Positions 18,206 through 32,500 of a stretch of 61,834 nt of DNA are shown in pieces. Location: contig DRGL01000082.1 of NCBI GenBank assembly GCA_011050085.1, forward strand, positions 1 through 61,834, written 5' to 3'. Both the position numbers and the translations under genes were made by a program. Position 1 is the first letter of the stretch; each line of letters starts with the position of its first letter. Under the pieces are notes generated by a model. The model saw only the letters and a program-made list of their open reading frames with translations. It was not told where the DNA came from and searched no databases. The stretch comes from Pricia antarctica. GTDB taxonomy: Bacteria; Bacteroidota; Bacteroidia; Flavobacteriales; Flavobacteriaceae.

Positions 18206-19336
18206 ATGCAGTTGAAAAAAGAAACCGTGACGAAACCGAAGACCATAAGGGAGGCTAAAAAGTCCTTTAAAAACTTTCCAATGGTGCCCCGTGTGGTTTT
18301 CGGCAACGGATGTTTTGATCAGTTGGGCGATATACTTTTGTCCCAAAGAAAACATTCCGATGCCCCGTTTATCTTTTTGGTAGATGATGTTTTTGAGGGC
18401 AAGGAGTTGTCGGCAAGAATTCCCCGCATATTTAATGATCAACTTATTTTTATATCCGCCGACCAAGAGCCGAGAACGTCACAGGTTGATGCTTTGGTAG
18501 AAAAAATCAAGAACGATTTTGACGAGCTACCTTCCGGTATTGTGGGTATCGGTGGCGGTACTTTGCTAGACCTATCCAAGGCCGTAGCTATTATGTTAAC
18601 GAATAACGGAAGTGCATCACAATATCAAGGTTGGGACTTAGTAAGTAAGCCGTCTATTTATCATGCCGGTATACCTACGATAAGCGGTACCGGGGCCGAA
18701 GTATCTAGAACGACCGTACTTTTAGGTCCTGAAAAAAAGTTAGGTATTAATTCAGATTTTACAACTTTCGATCAAGTACTTCTTGACCCAGACCTGACGG
18801 AAGGGGTAGATAAAAAGCAATGGTTTTATACGGGCATGGATTGTTATATTCATTGTATAGAATCCCTCAAGGGTACGTACTTAAACGCTTTTAGTCAAAG
18901 CTACGGTGAAAAGGCGCTTGAACTGTGTAAAGAAGTCTTTTTGGATGATTTATCAGCCGAGGAATCGCGTGATAAGCTAATGATGGCATCTTGGCACGGA
19001 GGTATGAGCATTGCCTATTCACAAGTAGGTGTAGCGCATGCTATGAGCTATGGTTTGGGATTTTTACTGGGTGTAAGACACGGTATCGGTAATTGTCTGG
19101 TATTTCAACATCTTGAAGAGTTCTATCCTGAAGGAGTAGCCGTTTTTAAGAAAATGCAACAGAAACATAACATAAAATTGCCCACCGGAATTTGTGCCAA
19201 TCTCGACGAAACCGAGTTCGAAACCATGATTTCCGTAGCAATGGGCATGGTGCCTTTATGGGAAAATGCGCTGGGTAAAGAATGGCGCAATATCATTACA
19301 CCAGAAAAATTGGAAGCCATCTATCGAAAGATATAG
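18206..19336 (+). CDS. kdnB: KdnB-like Kdo 8-oxidase, iron-type alcohol dehydrogenase
   Basis: A 376-residue iron-containing alcohol dehydrogenase-fold protein resembling 3-deoxy-alpha-D-manno-octulosonate 8-oxidase (KdnB), which oxidises Kdo so that the aminotransferase KdnA can form 8-amino-Kdo. The nucleotide-binding GIGGGTLLDLSKAVA and PTISGTGAEVSRTTV segments are present, and the metal ligands are D212, H216, H278 and H292 (GMDCYIH, VGVAHAMSY, GVRHGIGNC). The kdsB-HAD neighbours support a Kdo substrate. No DegT-type kdnA is visible in the window. It starts five bases after the HAD stop, so it is in the same operon. Confidence 0.8.
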   Translation: MQLKKETVTKPKTIREAKKSFKNFPMVPRVVFGNGCFDQLGDILLSQRKHSDAPFIFLVDDVFEGKELSARIPRIFNDQLIFISADQEPRTSQVDALVEKIKNDFDELPSGIVGIGGGTLLDLSKAVAIMLTNNGSASQYQGWDLVSKPSIYHAGIPTISGTGAEVSRTTVLLGPEKKLGINSDFTTFDQVLLDPDLTEGVDKKQWFYTGMDCYIHCIESLKGTYLNAFSQSYGEKALELCKEVFLDDLSAEESRDKLMMASWHGGMSIAYSQVGVAHAMSYGLGFLLGVRHGIGNCLVFQHLEEFYPEGVAVFKKMQQKHNIKLPTGICANLDETEFETMISVAMGMVPLWENALGKEWRNIITPEKLEAIYRKI

Positions 19337-19482
19337 GTGTTTATATCGATTTTTATCGTTGTACATAATGCGTAATTTTTCCCGATAATTTAATGATCAC
19401 TTCAATTGGTTTTTGTTCACGAAAGGTATTCACTCCCGTACCAACTATTTTTTTCAAATTGTCATAACTTCGCAAAGGTATA

Positions 19483-20019
19483 GTGCAGAAATTAGCCCGT
19501 TTCATCTATTTTAAGCTACTGGCCTGGACATTGGTGGGTACCTTCCCCAGCCATTTAAACAAATTTGTAATTATAGTCGTTCCGCATACTAGTTGGGTCG
19601 ACTTTTTTCTTGGGCTTTTGATTCGCAAAGTCTGGAACGAACAAATCAACTTTATTGCAAAAAAAAGTCTCTTTGATACTCCCTTCGGGTGGTTTTTTAG
19701 GTGGACCGGTGGTGCTCCGATAGATCGTAATAAAACTAGCGATACAGTGATTGCTACAGCAAAAATTTTTAGTGATAGGAAACAGTTTCGGTTGGCGCTT
19801 TCCCCGGAAGGTACCCGAAAAAAGGTCGGTCAATGGAAAACGGGTTTCTATTACATTGCCAAAACGGCGGAAGTGCCGATTGTTATGGTCGCTTTTGATT
19901 ATGGTAAGAGGGAAATTAAGGTTTCCGAACCCCATTATACTTCTAGTAACAAAGTGGCGGATTTTACAGTTTATGAAGCCTTCTTCAAAGGGGTTCAGGG
20001 CAAAGTCCCTCGAAAGTAG
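19483..20019 (+). CDS. PlsC-family 1-acyl-glycerol-3-phosphate acyltransferase
   Basis: A 178-residue acyltransferase, shorter than most PlsC proteins. The catalytic HX4D motif is present as HTSWVD near residue 35, followed by the acceptor-binding segments FRWTGGAPIDR and LSPEGTRKKVGQWKTGFYYIA. It uses a GTG start (MQKLARFIYFKLLAWTLVG). Only one hydrophobic N-terminal stretch is present. The family makes phosphatidic acid, but short versions next to Kdo genes could acylate another lipid; the sequence cannot decide. A 146-base gap with no obvious terminator separates it from kdnB. Confidence 0.82.
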   Translation: MQKLARFIYFKLLAWTLVGTFPSHLNKFVIIVVPHTSWVDFFLGLLIRKVWNEQINFIAKKSLFDTPFGWFFRWTGGAPIDRNKTSDTVIATAKIFSDRKQFRLALSPEGTRKKVGQWKTGFYYIAKTAEVPIVMVAFDYGKREIKVSEPHYTSSNKVADFTVYEAFFKGVQGKVPRK

Positions 20020-20589
20020 ATGATACGTTAGTCATCAATAGATTATTAGTCTTCTTTTTTCAATTTTAATTCTTGCCTTCAGTTCGTTTAAGAATAATCT
20101 TAAGTGAATGTAAATATTAGCCAACATTTGTTAAAGTTTTCAAAAGTAGGGGGTGCAGTTCATCGATAAAACCTTGTCTATTAGCGGGTTTAATATTTTT
20201 TGCTAGACAAAGTAACTATCATTATCCACGTTCAAGTTACCAGAGCGCCCAAATTCTTACAATAAATTCCTGCTTATCAAAATTTTGGATTCGTGTCATT
20301 TCAATTGATACGAATTCAGACCAAACTAATAGTAAGATTATGTTTCAACCCCAAACAGCTGTCTGGTGCGCCAACTTTGCCGTACCCTTATCGCTTATTT
20401 TTATAAGTTTTCGTCTGAAAGCACCTCCGCCAAGTTGTACACTAAATCGTGCATTTGAATATTCGTCTGAAAAGCAATCTTGGTTGTTTTACAACATATT
20501 AATGCCAGATATTTTGAGGCTAGTCGTACATACCTAAAAAATACATCAACACAATCCTTCCCCGCTAACTTTTTTAATACCATCTATTT
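20020..20589 (+). other. 570-base intergenic region upstream of the giant gene
   Basis: No convincing gene. Short frames such as 20340-20537 have no ribosome-binding site and no recognisable composition. A near-match to the -7 box, TAACTTTT, lies about 20 bases before the giant gene start, and the stretch may hold its promoter and regulatory sites. No tRNA or structured RNA was recognised. Confidence 0.5.
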
Positions 20590-23500
20590 ATGAGAAAAAT
20601 TACCCTCCTCTCTTTTTTTTTACTCTTCGCATCCCTAGCTTTTAGTCAAACGCCATGTTCCCCATTAAGTCCCTTGGACTGTTCGGAAGTTGTCGTTTCG
20701 TTACCGGTCGATTTCGGATTTGATGCGGGAATACCAAATACCATTCAGGACAAGAATTCTTTAGGTACTGGGTTTACTGCCGTCTTGGAACACTCTGAAT
20801 CCAGAAGGCCAGGAGACCTTCCTATTTCAGATGAAACATTAAATGGGTATGAACCTTCATTGTTAACGCTCAATGCCGGAAGTTTGGAAATTGTTTCCCA
20901 AGGTGGCATTGCTTACTTAGACCCGCCAATTAGTAGCAATAATAATAATCAAGTTAATACTTTAGGGGTCGGTATTAATGCCTTGGAGGGAGCAATAGTA
21001 ATACAAACCAAGCTGTTAAATATTGTAACAGGCGGAAGTGCAGCACAAGCGGGTATTTGGTTTGGTTTCGATGAAGACAATTTCGTAAAATTGGATGTCA
21101 ATGATTCTAATATCGAATTGCGCGTGGAAATTGATGGAGCTTCGGTTAATGGAGTCCCAGGTCAGATTCAACAGAATTTAGGAGCTTCCGGTCAAGATCT
21201 TCGTCTTGAAATGGTAGTCGACCCCAATACATTGACCGTTGAAGCGTTTTATTCTATCGGTTTGGGTGCGCGTACTTTATTAGGTAACCTCCCTATACCG
21301 AGCTCTTATTTTGAAGGCAGGGATATCAGTGCTTCTACTGAAGAAGATAATGTTTCATTTGCTGGTATATACGCTACGCATAGGAATGGAGCTCAATTTA
21401 CGGCTAGATTCGATGAGTTTAAAGTAGAAAACCTAGCTGTTGCGCCAAATCAGGCACCGGTAGTCGAAAATCAAACGTTTACGGTTTCTGAAGATATTGC
21501 TGTTGGATCTTCGGTAGGTGTTGTAGCCGCTACGGATACAGATTCTTCTGATTTGATATACACCATTACAGCTGGTAATATTGGCTCAGAATTTAGCATC
21601 GATGCTGCAACGGGGGAAATTACCACAAATTTAAATTTAGATTTTAATAGTACCCAACAATATACCTTGGCTGTCGAGGTCAGTGATGGAGAACTTGTCG
21701 ATTCCGCAGATATCGTAATTGATGTTACTGAAATATTGGAGACTTCCTCTTTTGAGGCCCATATAAATTTTCAGGACCGAGTGACGGTACCTCCATCTGG
21801 ATATCTGGCAGACTATGGAAAAGCCTTCGGAACCAATTCTTTAACGCTCGGATCTACTACGTATAATTATGGATGGAAACGGCTTTCAGACGGTACCGCT
21901 GTAGATATCTCAGATGAAGCTGCCAACAACGGGAATGGCGCCGGTCGAAACCGAATTCCAAATATTTATGGCAGTGCTACCGATCAGGAAAAATTGGAAG
22001 GTACCTTAATTCATTTTCAGGGTGATAATGTTATCAATAATACGGGCGGTCAACCCGCTTGGTTGGGTCAGCCTCGTGGTAACGAATCGATTTGGGAACT
22101 CGAAATTCCAAATGGTATTTACGCCGTGACAATAGGACTCGGAGATAAAGACAGCGGAAACCTCGATAGTAGGCATAGCGCTACGATAGAGGGCTTTACT
22201 ATTATACCTGCATACAAACCGAATCCTGGTCAAACGGTTGTTGAAACTATGGTGGTTGAGGTAAGTGATGGCGTTTTGACAATGACCGGCCTCGGCGGTT
22301 TTAACTCCAAAATTACGCATATTGACGTCATTGAAAGCGATGGAACTCCTGTTCAAGGCTCGCTTTCATTTGAACCTTCAACTGTTAGCACAATACTTGT
22401 CGCCGGTACCCAAGAATTATTTTCTAGCAACTTATCCGGCGCTGGTGCAACCACGATTGGTATTGTGATAAACGATAATATTAATGCAGATGACAAAAAT
22501 ATAACGGATGCCAATGATTGGCTGACATTACCTGCTACAGTTAGCGGTGGGGTTGTTGATTTTTCAATTGATGCGTCCGAATTGGTGGAAGGTGATATTC
22601 GAAACAATACTATTATTGCTTCGGAAAAGGGTACGCGACCGGCAAGTTTGACAGCTGATGTCTCCATTACACGAGCTCCCATTAGCAATGTAACAGCTCC
22701 CTATCGATTAAACGTAGCCGGAAGCGACTATATTAAAAACGACGATTCGTATCAGACGGATACCAACGTGTACCTTGAAGAACAATCACCCACCACGGTT
22801 TCAGCAACCTCTTATACACCCTATACTGTCCCAGGCGGCCATCAAGATTTATATTTTCCACGACGTTATGGCACAGAATTCAGTTATAATTTCCCCATAG
22901 ATAATGGTTTGTATACAGTCGCACTACATATGGTGGAGAATTTCCAGACATCCGCAAATGCAAGAATTTTTGATGTTTCATTGGAGGGAACTGTCGTTAT
23001 CGATGATATCGACTTATTCGCAGCTTACGGAAAAGGAGGTTTAGGCCTTCTTAGTTTTGATGTTGAGGTACTTGATGGTGAATTGAACATAGACTTTGTG
23101 GCCTCGGTCAACAATGCAATTGTACAGGCTATTGAAATCCTTCCTGTTATTTCAAATGACGGCACCGATATTTTAACCTTTGCCTTTAACGAACAAACCG
23201 CTCCGGCCATCATCGATAGTGAGACTAATTCAATTACAATTGAGGTAGCAAACGGTACCGTGCTAGATGTTTTGGAGCCTGTAATTACAATCTCTGATAA
23301 TGCTACCGTAAGTCCAGCCTCTGGAGTTGCGGTTGATTTTAGTGCGGGTGCGGTAACCTATACGGTTACTGCAGAAGATGGAACGACCGTGCAAGATTGG
23401 CAGGTGACGGTTACCGAGGCCGTGTTGTCCAATTCTCCTCCAACAATTACTAGTCCGGCAACTGCGGGTATCGTCGAGAATGAAATAGATGCAATAACTG

Positions 23501-26500
23501 TCACAGCAATAGATGATAATGATAGCGAGGGCCCAGGTCTTCAGTTTGCCCTGTCTGGTGTAATAGATGATGCCTTATTTGATATAGATGTTGTAACGGG
23601 TGTGGTAACTTTTAAATCGGCACCAGATTATGAAATTCCAGTCGATACCGGAGCTGATAACGTTTATGACATACAAGTAACCGTAACAGATTCAGGTGCC
23701 CTTACGGCAACACAGGAAATTGCGATTACTGTAACCAATATTTCAGAAGGTGATACGATATTGGTAATTAATGAAATCATGCGTGACCCAGCTATAGTAA
23801 CTGATGGTATGGGGGAATGGTTCGAATTATATAATCCTGGCACAGAGGATGTAAATATAGAAGGATGGCGTATTAGCGACAATGATTCCGACATCCACAT
23901 AATTGAAAACGGTGGTCCCTTACTAGTTCCGGCAGGGGAATATTTAATATTGGCGAATAATTCAAATGTGATTACCAACGGCGGATTAATTGTTGGTTAT
24001 CAATATTCCGGCTTTACTTTGGCCAACTCGGGCGATGAAATTGTATTGGTAGACGCTTCCGATTTTGAAATAGACCGGGTAGAGTATACTGATGCCAGCT
24101 TCCCCAATCAAGCTGGAGCATCGATAGCTTTGAACGAGTTTACCGATGATAATAATGTGGGAACTAATTGGACAGCCGCTACTCAGGCTTACGGTAAAGG
24201 GGATTTAGGTTCTCCTGGCGTTACCAATGATGGAAAGGCCAATGAATCACCATTAATAACAACTACCGATACCATTGAAGTAGAAGAAAATCAAACTGCT
24301 GTAATCGATGTTGATGTTACTGATGACTTAGACTCTGAAGGTTCTGGGATTACTTATGGTTTTGGCGGAGGTGTTGACGATACACTCTTTGCAATCGACT
24401 CATCTACCGGCGTTCTGACCTTTTTAACCGAACCAAATGTTGACACTCCTAATGATGACGGGGCCGATAATATATATAATATTCAGGTTGCCGCCACTGA
24501 TTCAGGAGCACTTATCAATACCCTAGATATCGCCATAACGGTAATTGATGTGCTGCCCCAACAAGATGCGTTTGAAGCCCATGTGAATTTTTCCGACAAG
24601 AATCGTGTTCCTCCGATAGAATATGCTGTTGACTATGGAAAAGAATTTGGATTTTCTTCGATAACTTCGGGCACTACAAGCTATGCATATGGATGGAAAT
24701 TATTAAATACCGGTCTACCTTTCGATGCTTCTGACGATGCCTTAAATAATGATACAGGAGTTGGAAGAAATAGAATTGGTGCTGCTTATGATACAGCTAC
24801 CGAAATAGAAAAATTGCAAGGTACCTTGGTACACTTTCAAGGCGATAATATACCAAGTTGGGGAGATGGCCAACCCAGAAAGAATGAACTTTTCTGGGAG
24901 TTGGAAATTCCCAATGGTATTTACGAAATTACTTTAGGCCTAGGGGATAAGGCTCCGGGGAACATTGATAGCCGGCATACTGCTACCTTGGAAGGCTATA
25001 CCATCATTTCAGCTTTCAACCCTATCGATCAAGAGGTCAGAACGGCATCGATGGTCGTAGAAGTAACCGATGGTGTGTTGACACTGAACGGTTTAGGTGG
25101 ATATAACTCTAAAATCACACACATCGATGTGATTGAGAGCACGGATGCGCCTGTTAGTGGAGTTTTAGTATTTACTCCGACAGTCTCGGACGCAACTTTG
25201 GCCGCGGGAACTACTGGAATTTTCTCCAGCGAGCTTTCTGGTGAAAACGCCTCCGATTTTGGTCTAGCTATTAACGACAATTTGGACGAAAGTGGCAGTA
25301 ACGATTGGTTGACGCTGCCTACTATCACAGATTTGGGCCAGCTCGATTTTGCAGCGGATGCAACTTTATTAGCGGTAGGTGAATCCAAAAACAGTACCGT
25401 AATTGCAACAGCAAAAGGATTTACGCCCGCCATCTTAGTGGCAAATCTCACCGTTTCGGAAGGTACTTTACCGTGTAATCCGCTCAGCAATCTGCCCTGT
25501 GATCAGATTGCAACAGTACTTCCCCTATCCCTCGATTTTGCGGTTGCTAATGGCAACCTTTCCGAATCGGGCATGACTATGGTCTTAGCGCCAAGCGCAA
25601 GGCTGGCTTCCGATGATGCAATTGCCGATGCTAATGTATCCGGATTTGCGCCAAGCCGTATCCAACAGAGTGCCACTGGACTTACTATTACAAGTACCAA
25701 AGGTATTTTTTACAGCCAAATGGCAAATCAAGGTAATCCGAACAGTACGGATACCAATTCTCAAATGAATGCCTTGGGCATGGGTATGATTACGCCATCA
25801 AGTGTTTTCAGCGTTTCATCCACATTAGCAAGTCCTGATTTTTCAGTAAGTGCGGGAAACAATGCCCAACAGGCGGGTATTTGGTTCGGATTGGATGAGG
25901 ACCACTACGTAAAACTAGCAGTTATAAAAACCGGTAATTCTACTGGAAAAGTACAGTTGCAAGTGGAAAATATGGACGAAAATTCGCCCGAAACCGCTTT
26001 CCTTGAATTAGATACTAATAACATCGCTACAGGTGCGGGCGATATTACCCTAAGGATGGAATTTGACCCGATAAGTAACACTGTACAAGGCTTTTATACC
26101 TTGAATGGAGGGGCAGAAGTTTTGGTAGCCAATGGCGTTGCAGATAGTTTCCAAGTACCAGCAAGTTATTTTGCCGGCACATCGTATACTAGCACGAATC
26201 CATCCGAAGTATTGAACTTCGCAGGTATTTTCACTACCCATCGTAGGTCGGATGTCGATCAGCCTATTACAGTGCTCTTCAAGAATTTCAATATTATCGA
26301 AGAAGAACAGCCTTTATCGCTTACTTTTAATGTTAGTGCCCTGAATTTTTCGGGGATCGTAGGAGAAGTCACTTCTCCGCAAACAGTAACCGTTTCCTCA
26401 AGTTCCGGAAATCCCACATATGTACTTTCCGATGATCCCGATTCATTGGAATGGTTGATTTTGCCGAATGCTACTGAATTAGGCGACATTGAATTTGGAA

Positions 26501-29500
26501 TCCAACCTGACCTTCCCGTAGGATCTTACAGCACGACGATATTTGCTAGTGATCAACCTGATTTAGGCTACGCAAATGCCGAAATGAGGGTGAACCTTGA
26601 AATTACCGAGACACCGAACGATTTTGCCGTAAACATTAACTTCTCGGATGCGGCCACCCCCGCACCGGTGGATTATGAGCTGGACTCCGGATTGCCTTTT
26701 GGTGACCGTGGTAACGGTCTTAATTACGGTTGGTTTCAAACTAACGGAACGACCTTATTGAATCTTTCCGAGAATGCCAGAAATAGGAATTACCCTGCGC
26801 TTGACATAAAGCAGCGCACATTAATTCATATGCAATATGGTGATGTAAACGGTAACAGTGGTGTTTTGACCGAAGGAATTTGGGAAATCGATGTACCAAA
26901 CGGAACCTATAATGTCTCTGTTGGAGTAGGTGATCCCGATGTCGATTCCCAGGGTACTTCTCCAATCCACCGAATAAACGCCGAAGGGGTAAACCTTATC
27001 GATAATTTCGCACCAACGGGTGCTGCTGGTAGTGCTACTAGGTTTAGTAACGGTTCACGAAACGTCAGCGTTTCAGATGGTCGTTTAACTATATCGGCGG
27101 ACGCTGCTAATGGCGGATTTAACACCAAAATAAATACCATATCGATTACGGCTGCAAATGCCGGTGTTCAAACGCCCCGAGTAGTAGCGGTGACCCCAGT
27201 AGATGGGGCTAATAATGTTTCCGTTTCGCCGACTATTTCGGCCAATGACCTTTTTCTTCCTAATGTAAATATAGATGGAAATACGGGCGTCGATAATAGC
27301 AGTATTACCAATGCGACCGTTAGACTGTTCAAGCAGGGAAGTACTTCCCAAATTGGAGCTAGTGTTAATGGAACGGGTGGAGGAGATGCCATTAACTTGG
27401 CACCGAACCTTCCTTTGGAATCAAATACCACGTACATTTTTGAAATAGATGGGGTATTGGACCTTGTGGGAGAACCATTTGAATTTTTTACATCTTCATT
27501 CACAACTGGTGATGGTAATACAGGGCCGACAACCGACCTCGATAATGTTTCTTTTAACCGATCAGGTGCGGTTGCCTCGGGTAGCAAATATTCGACTTTG
27601 ACCATCGGGCCGGATGGAAAATTATATGGACTGGTTATTTCTGGGGATATACATAGATGGACCATCAGTGCTGACGGTACCTTAGCGGACTTGGAAACAC
27701 TTTCAGCCTGGAAATCCGTCTATGGATCACGGACCTCGGTAGGGATGGTGTTTGATCCCGCCGCTACTTCAAATAATCTAATAGCTTATGTATCCCATAA
27801 TTCCGGAGGATTAAATGGTGCTCCAGACTGGGATGGAAAAATTTCACGGCTATCGGGTGCCAATCTTCAAACCGAAGAGTTAATTGTAACCGACCTACCT
27901 CGATCTACAAAAGATCATTTGACCAATAGCCTGACCTTCAAGCCGGGCGAGCCAAACGTTCTTTATTTTAATCAGGGCAGTAATAGCGCGGCCGGAAAGC
28001 CTGATAACTCTTGGGGCAATCGTGAGGAAAGTTTACTGACCGCTGCCACATTGCGTCTGGATCTGTCGCTTCTGCCATCAACGCTTCCATTGAATGTACA
28101 TACTACGAGGAACGCGACTGCAATTAACACTGTGGATGTCAATTCACCTACTTTGGACGGTCAATATAATCCGTATTACATAAATGCGCCATTAACTTTA
28201 TTTGCAACGGGCATCCGTAATGCCTACGATTTAGTATGGCATACCAACGGGCAGTTGTACGTGCCCACTAATGGTACGGCAGGTGGTAGCAACGCTCCAG
28301 CTTCCATCGATGGTACGCGCCGTCCTGATGGGTCGTTTTATGATCATTCTAATCCATTGGTATATCCTATAATACCAGCATCTAATGGGAACAACGTGCA
28401 GCGGGATTGGCTATTTAGGATAGATCCCACTACTGATATCGGGTTCTACGGACATCCAAATCCTTTCCGAGGCGAGTTCGTGCTGAACCGTGGTGATGCT
28501 GACGTAGATAATTCAGTATATGACAATATAGCGGCCGACGAGAATTATCGCGGTGCAGCTTTTGATTTCGAATACAATAAGTCGCCTAACGGAGTTATCG
28601 AATATCAAAGTGATGCCGAGAATGGAAACCTAAAGGGAGCACTTTTGGTAGTTCGTTATAGTAATAGTAGCGATATCATTGCCTTAGTCCCTGACGGTCC
28701 AAACGGTGACATATCTACTTTTAAGGAAGGAATCCCCGGATTTGGCGGATTTCAAGATCCCCTTGACCTTATAGAAGATGTAAATACGGGTAACATCTAT
28801 GTTTCCGATTATGCGAGAAGTGAGATAGTTTTGCTCAAGCCAAGTAACGAAGCGGTACCTACGGCTCGTATCGTGCTCAATCTAGAAGAAGTTACCGGTG
28901 ATGCCATTACCAACTTGGATACCTTTACCCAAGAGGTACTATTGTCTAATCTGGGCAATGCAACTTTGTCCGATATTCAAGCGCAAATTATAGGTGTTGA
29001 CGCCAACCAGTTCGCTATAGTCGGAATACCTACTAGCATAAACGCGCAGAATTCCGCTTCATTTACTATTGATTTCACCCCGACCTCTGACGGTCCGAAA
29101 TATGCTGATTTAGTACTTTCTGGTACGGGTGCGGATGCGGTTACGATTCCTCTTCGCGGTCTGGGTAAATTAGGACTTGGTGGTAATAGTGAGCCATCAT
29201 TACAGTGGATATTGGACACCCAACTCGGAGAAGGAGTCGTCGATGTCGGTGATACCAATCCCGCTACTAACTTAGTCAATCTCCCAAACGGTTCTAGCTA
29301 CAATGATATTTTAGGAGACGAGTTGGCCATCCAAAAATTCGAGAGGGCGGTCGATGCTCCCGTGACATTGGAATTGTTGAGCGTCTATGGCCCGACCTCA
29401 AGTAATCCTGTGGTGGCCTTTGGGTGGTATGGTAGTGGCAATTCTTCTACTACCAACGAGCTGTTTACGATTACGAATTCCCCTTTAAGCAATGGTCAGA

Positions 29501-32500
29501 CTTTAAATGCGCCCATCACTGGTGCTACGGAGTTTGATCCTGGCACAGAAAGTTTCGGTTTCTACAGTAGATGGCCCGCCTTTAACAATCGTCAGCTTTT
29601 CAGTGAAGATATATTGAATACTTTCTCCGATGCCATACCGCATCATGTTCGGGTATATGAATTGCCGGGCGAAGAAAATGCATACATCATTGCGACCGAG
29701 GAACATATCTCTGGATTTGATTATCAAGATATTGTGGTCATTGCCAGAAACATTCGTCCGTTTGACGATACCCCTTTGGTGGCCTGTTCTCCGATTAGTA
29801 CTTTAGATTGTAATGAACTTGAGGTAGCCCTGCCATTCGCCCTTAATTTTGATGGAACCGAAGGCGGATTGAGCGATACAGGTTTTACAATGGTCGATAA
29901 TCCATCAGCAAGGATTACCGCTGACGGACCGATTACCAATCCAAACGTTCCCGGTTACGAACCAAGCAAATTGAGTATTTCCAACGGAAATTTGATTCTT
30001 AATGCAAACAACGGTATCGCCTTTGTAACTAATGGTTCAGGAACTAACCAGAGCACCGAAGTAAATTCTCAAATAAACACTTTAGGTGTCGGAATCAATG
30101 CAGGTAATTTCCGAAATTTCGATATCTCGACATCTATTATCAACCCGTATACCGATGCGAGTAACAATTCCGAACAGGCCGGTGTCTGGTTTGGTTTGAA
30201 CGAGGATAATTTTGTCAAATTGGTAGCGACCGCAGCTTCTCAAATAGAGTTGAGATCAGAATCGGGCGGTCTTTCAGGAGATGTGGATCAAGTTATCGCA
30301 ACGGTACCAAACCTAAATAACAGCACCGTACAACTTCGCCTTAATGTCGATGTTGAAAATAACTTACTTACTGCATATTATGTCCTTAATTCAGGGGCGG
30401 AAGCGGTCCTCGGGTCTTTGCCACTTCCTCTAAGTTACGTCTCAGGTAATCTGGCATACGACAATCTTTCTTTCGCCGGAATCTTCGCTACCAAACGAAG
30501 GGAACTTACGGCCGATGTTAATTATACGTTTGAGGACTTTGCCATTACTTCCGATAACATAGTCGCTTTCGAGCCAGTTAAAATTAATTTTTCCTTACCT
30601 GAAGATGTGCCTCCATCCGGTTATTTGACCGATTCAGGTCTAGGATATGGTGACCGTGGCAATACGTATTCTTATGGCTGGCTGAATACCTCCGGTACCA
30701 GTACATTGGACCTTTCGGAACGAGCTAGGAATAGGGCTGTAGCAGGTGTTGATATACTTCAGAATACCTTAGTGCACATGCAATTTCAGAATGTTGACGC
30801 TACCGGTCAAGAAGGCATATGGGAAATTAGTGTTCCCAATGGTATTTATAATGTTCTTGTGGGCGTCGGAGATGCGAATGTAGATGGACAAGCTAATACC
30901 GAACCATTCCATACTATCAACGTTGAGGGCGTCAATGCCATAAACCGATATTCGCCAAGTGGTGTCGCTGGTTCATCTACCAGATTTACTTCGGGTATGG
31001 CCACGGCAACGGTAACTGACGGTCGATTGACCATAGATGCATTCGGAGGCTTTAACACTAAAATTACTTCCCTTGAAATTTATCAGGGAGGTGTTATAGA
31101 CCAGCCGTTCTTCGCCGATGTAAATCCTGCGGATAATGCCGTCAATGTAGCCATAAATGACTTTCAGATTACGGTAAATGTAGTCGTACCCAGTGGATAT
31201 GAGCTTGACAAAGCGAGCCTAGACGGAAACGTGAACTTATACGAGATCGTTAATGGCAATGAAGTGTTGGTACCTTCAAATTCAAACGATACAGGAGGTG
31301 GCGATGCGATTACATTAACCCCGCTCAGTTCTGTGAAGGCATTTACCAACTATCGATTTAGATTGACTAATGGAGTTGAAGCTAACCGGTTTGGCGACTT
31401 GAACGATAGAATTCCTTTCACGCCTTTTGAATCTGATTTTACGACAGGTGACGAGGCGACGCTTACCCCCCTCGATTTAACGGGAGTAGAATTTACGAAA
31501 ATTGCAGGAGGTACCGCTTTGGGCGAAGGCACGCTCAATCAGAGATTCTCAAGTTTGGTTGTGGGTCCCGACGAACGTTTATATGCCAGCACTATTGGAG
31601 ACTTTGCCTCGGATGGAAAAATTTACCGCTGGGATATGGCTGACGACGGTACCCTTGAAAATCTTGAAATACTTTCCCCAGTACTACAAGGTGCCCCACA
31701 CCCTGTCAGCGGCGCAAGAAATAACAATGACCGTTTGATTATTGGTTTTGCCTTTGATCCTGCGGCCACAGCCGATAACCTCATTGCATATATCACGCAT
31801 AGTTTTGCTTCGGAAAGTGCTGGTCCAGAATGGGACGGTGTACTTAGCCGATTAAGTGGTCCCGACTTAAGCGTAGTGGAAGATTTGATCATTCACTTGC
31901 CTCGATCTTCCAAAGACCATTTGACGAACAGTATTACTTTTGATCCACAGGGAACGATGTACATCAACCAGGGTAGTAATTCCGCTGGTGGACAGCCTGA
32001 TGGTAGTTGGGCTCTTAGACCCGAACGTCTGCTAACGGCAGCGGTTCTAAAGCTTGAATTGAACAAATTACCAACTAACTTACCGTTCAGTGCCTTTACG
32101 ACCGATGATATTGGCGTGATAAATGCCGCTTCATCGACGAGTTTTACGATGAGTGATGGCACCTATAATCCATACGCTACCAATGCGCCTCTAACTTTGT
32201 TTTCGACTGGGGTACGTAATGCCTACGACTTGGTCTGGCATAGTAACGGATGGCTATATGTTCCTACCAACGGTACGGCAGGTGGTTCAAATACGCCTGC
32301 AACTGCCGATTATAGCTTAGCTAGAAGAATTGATGGACTTAACACTGTTCCCTCAGCACCGGCAACTTTTAGTAACGAGACCCAAAAGGATTGGTTGTTC
32401 AAAACTAAAGGTGGCTCATATCATGGCCATCCGAATCCATATCGAGGAGAGTTCATCCTAAATCATGGAGGGGCGCCCTATAGCGGTGTACCCGGCCAAC

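Noticed and set aside
20340-20537. 65-residue frame before the giant gene
   Set aside because: No ribosome-binding site, no recognisable motif and AT-rich intergenic composition.
31502-31738. Frames inside and antisense to the giant gene
   Set aside because: They overlap the real reading frame entirely; long genes with low stop density give many such shadows.
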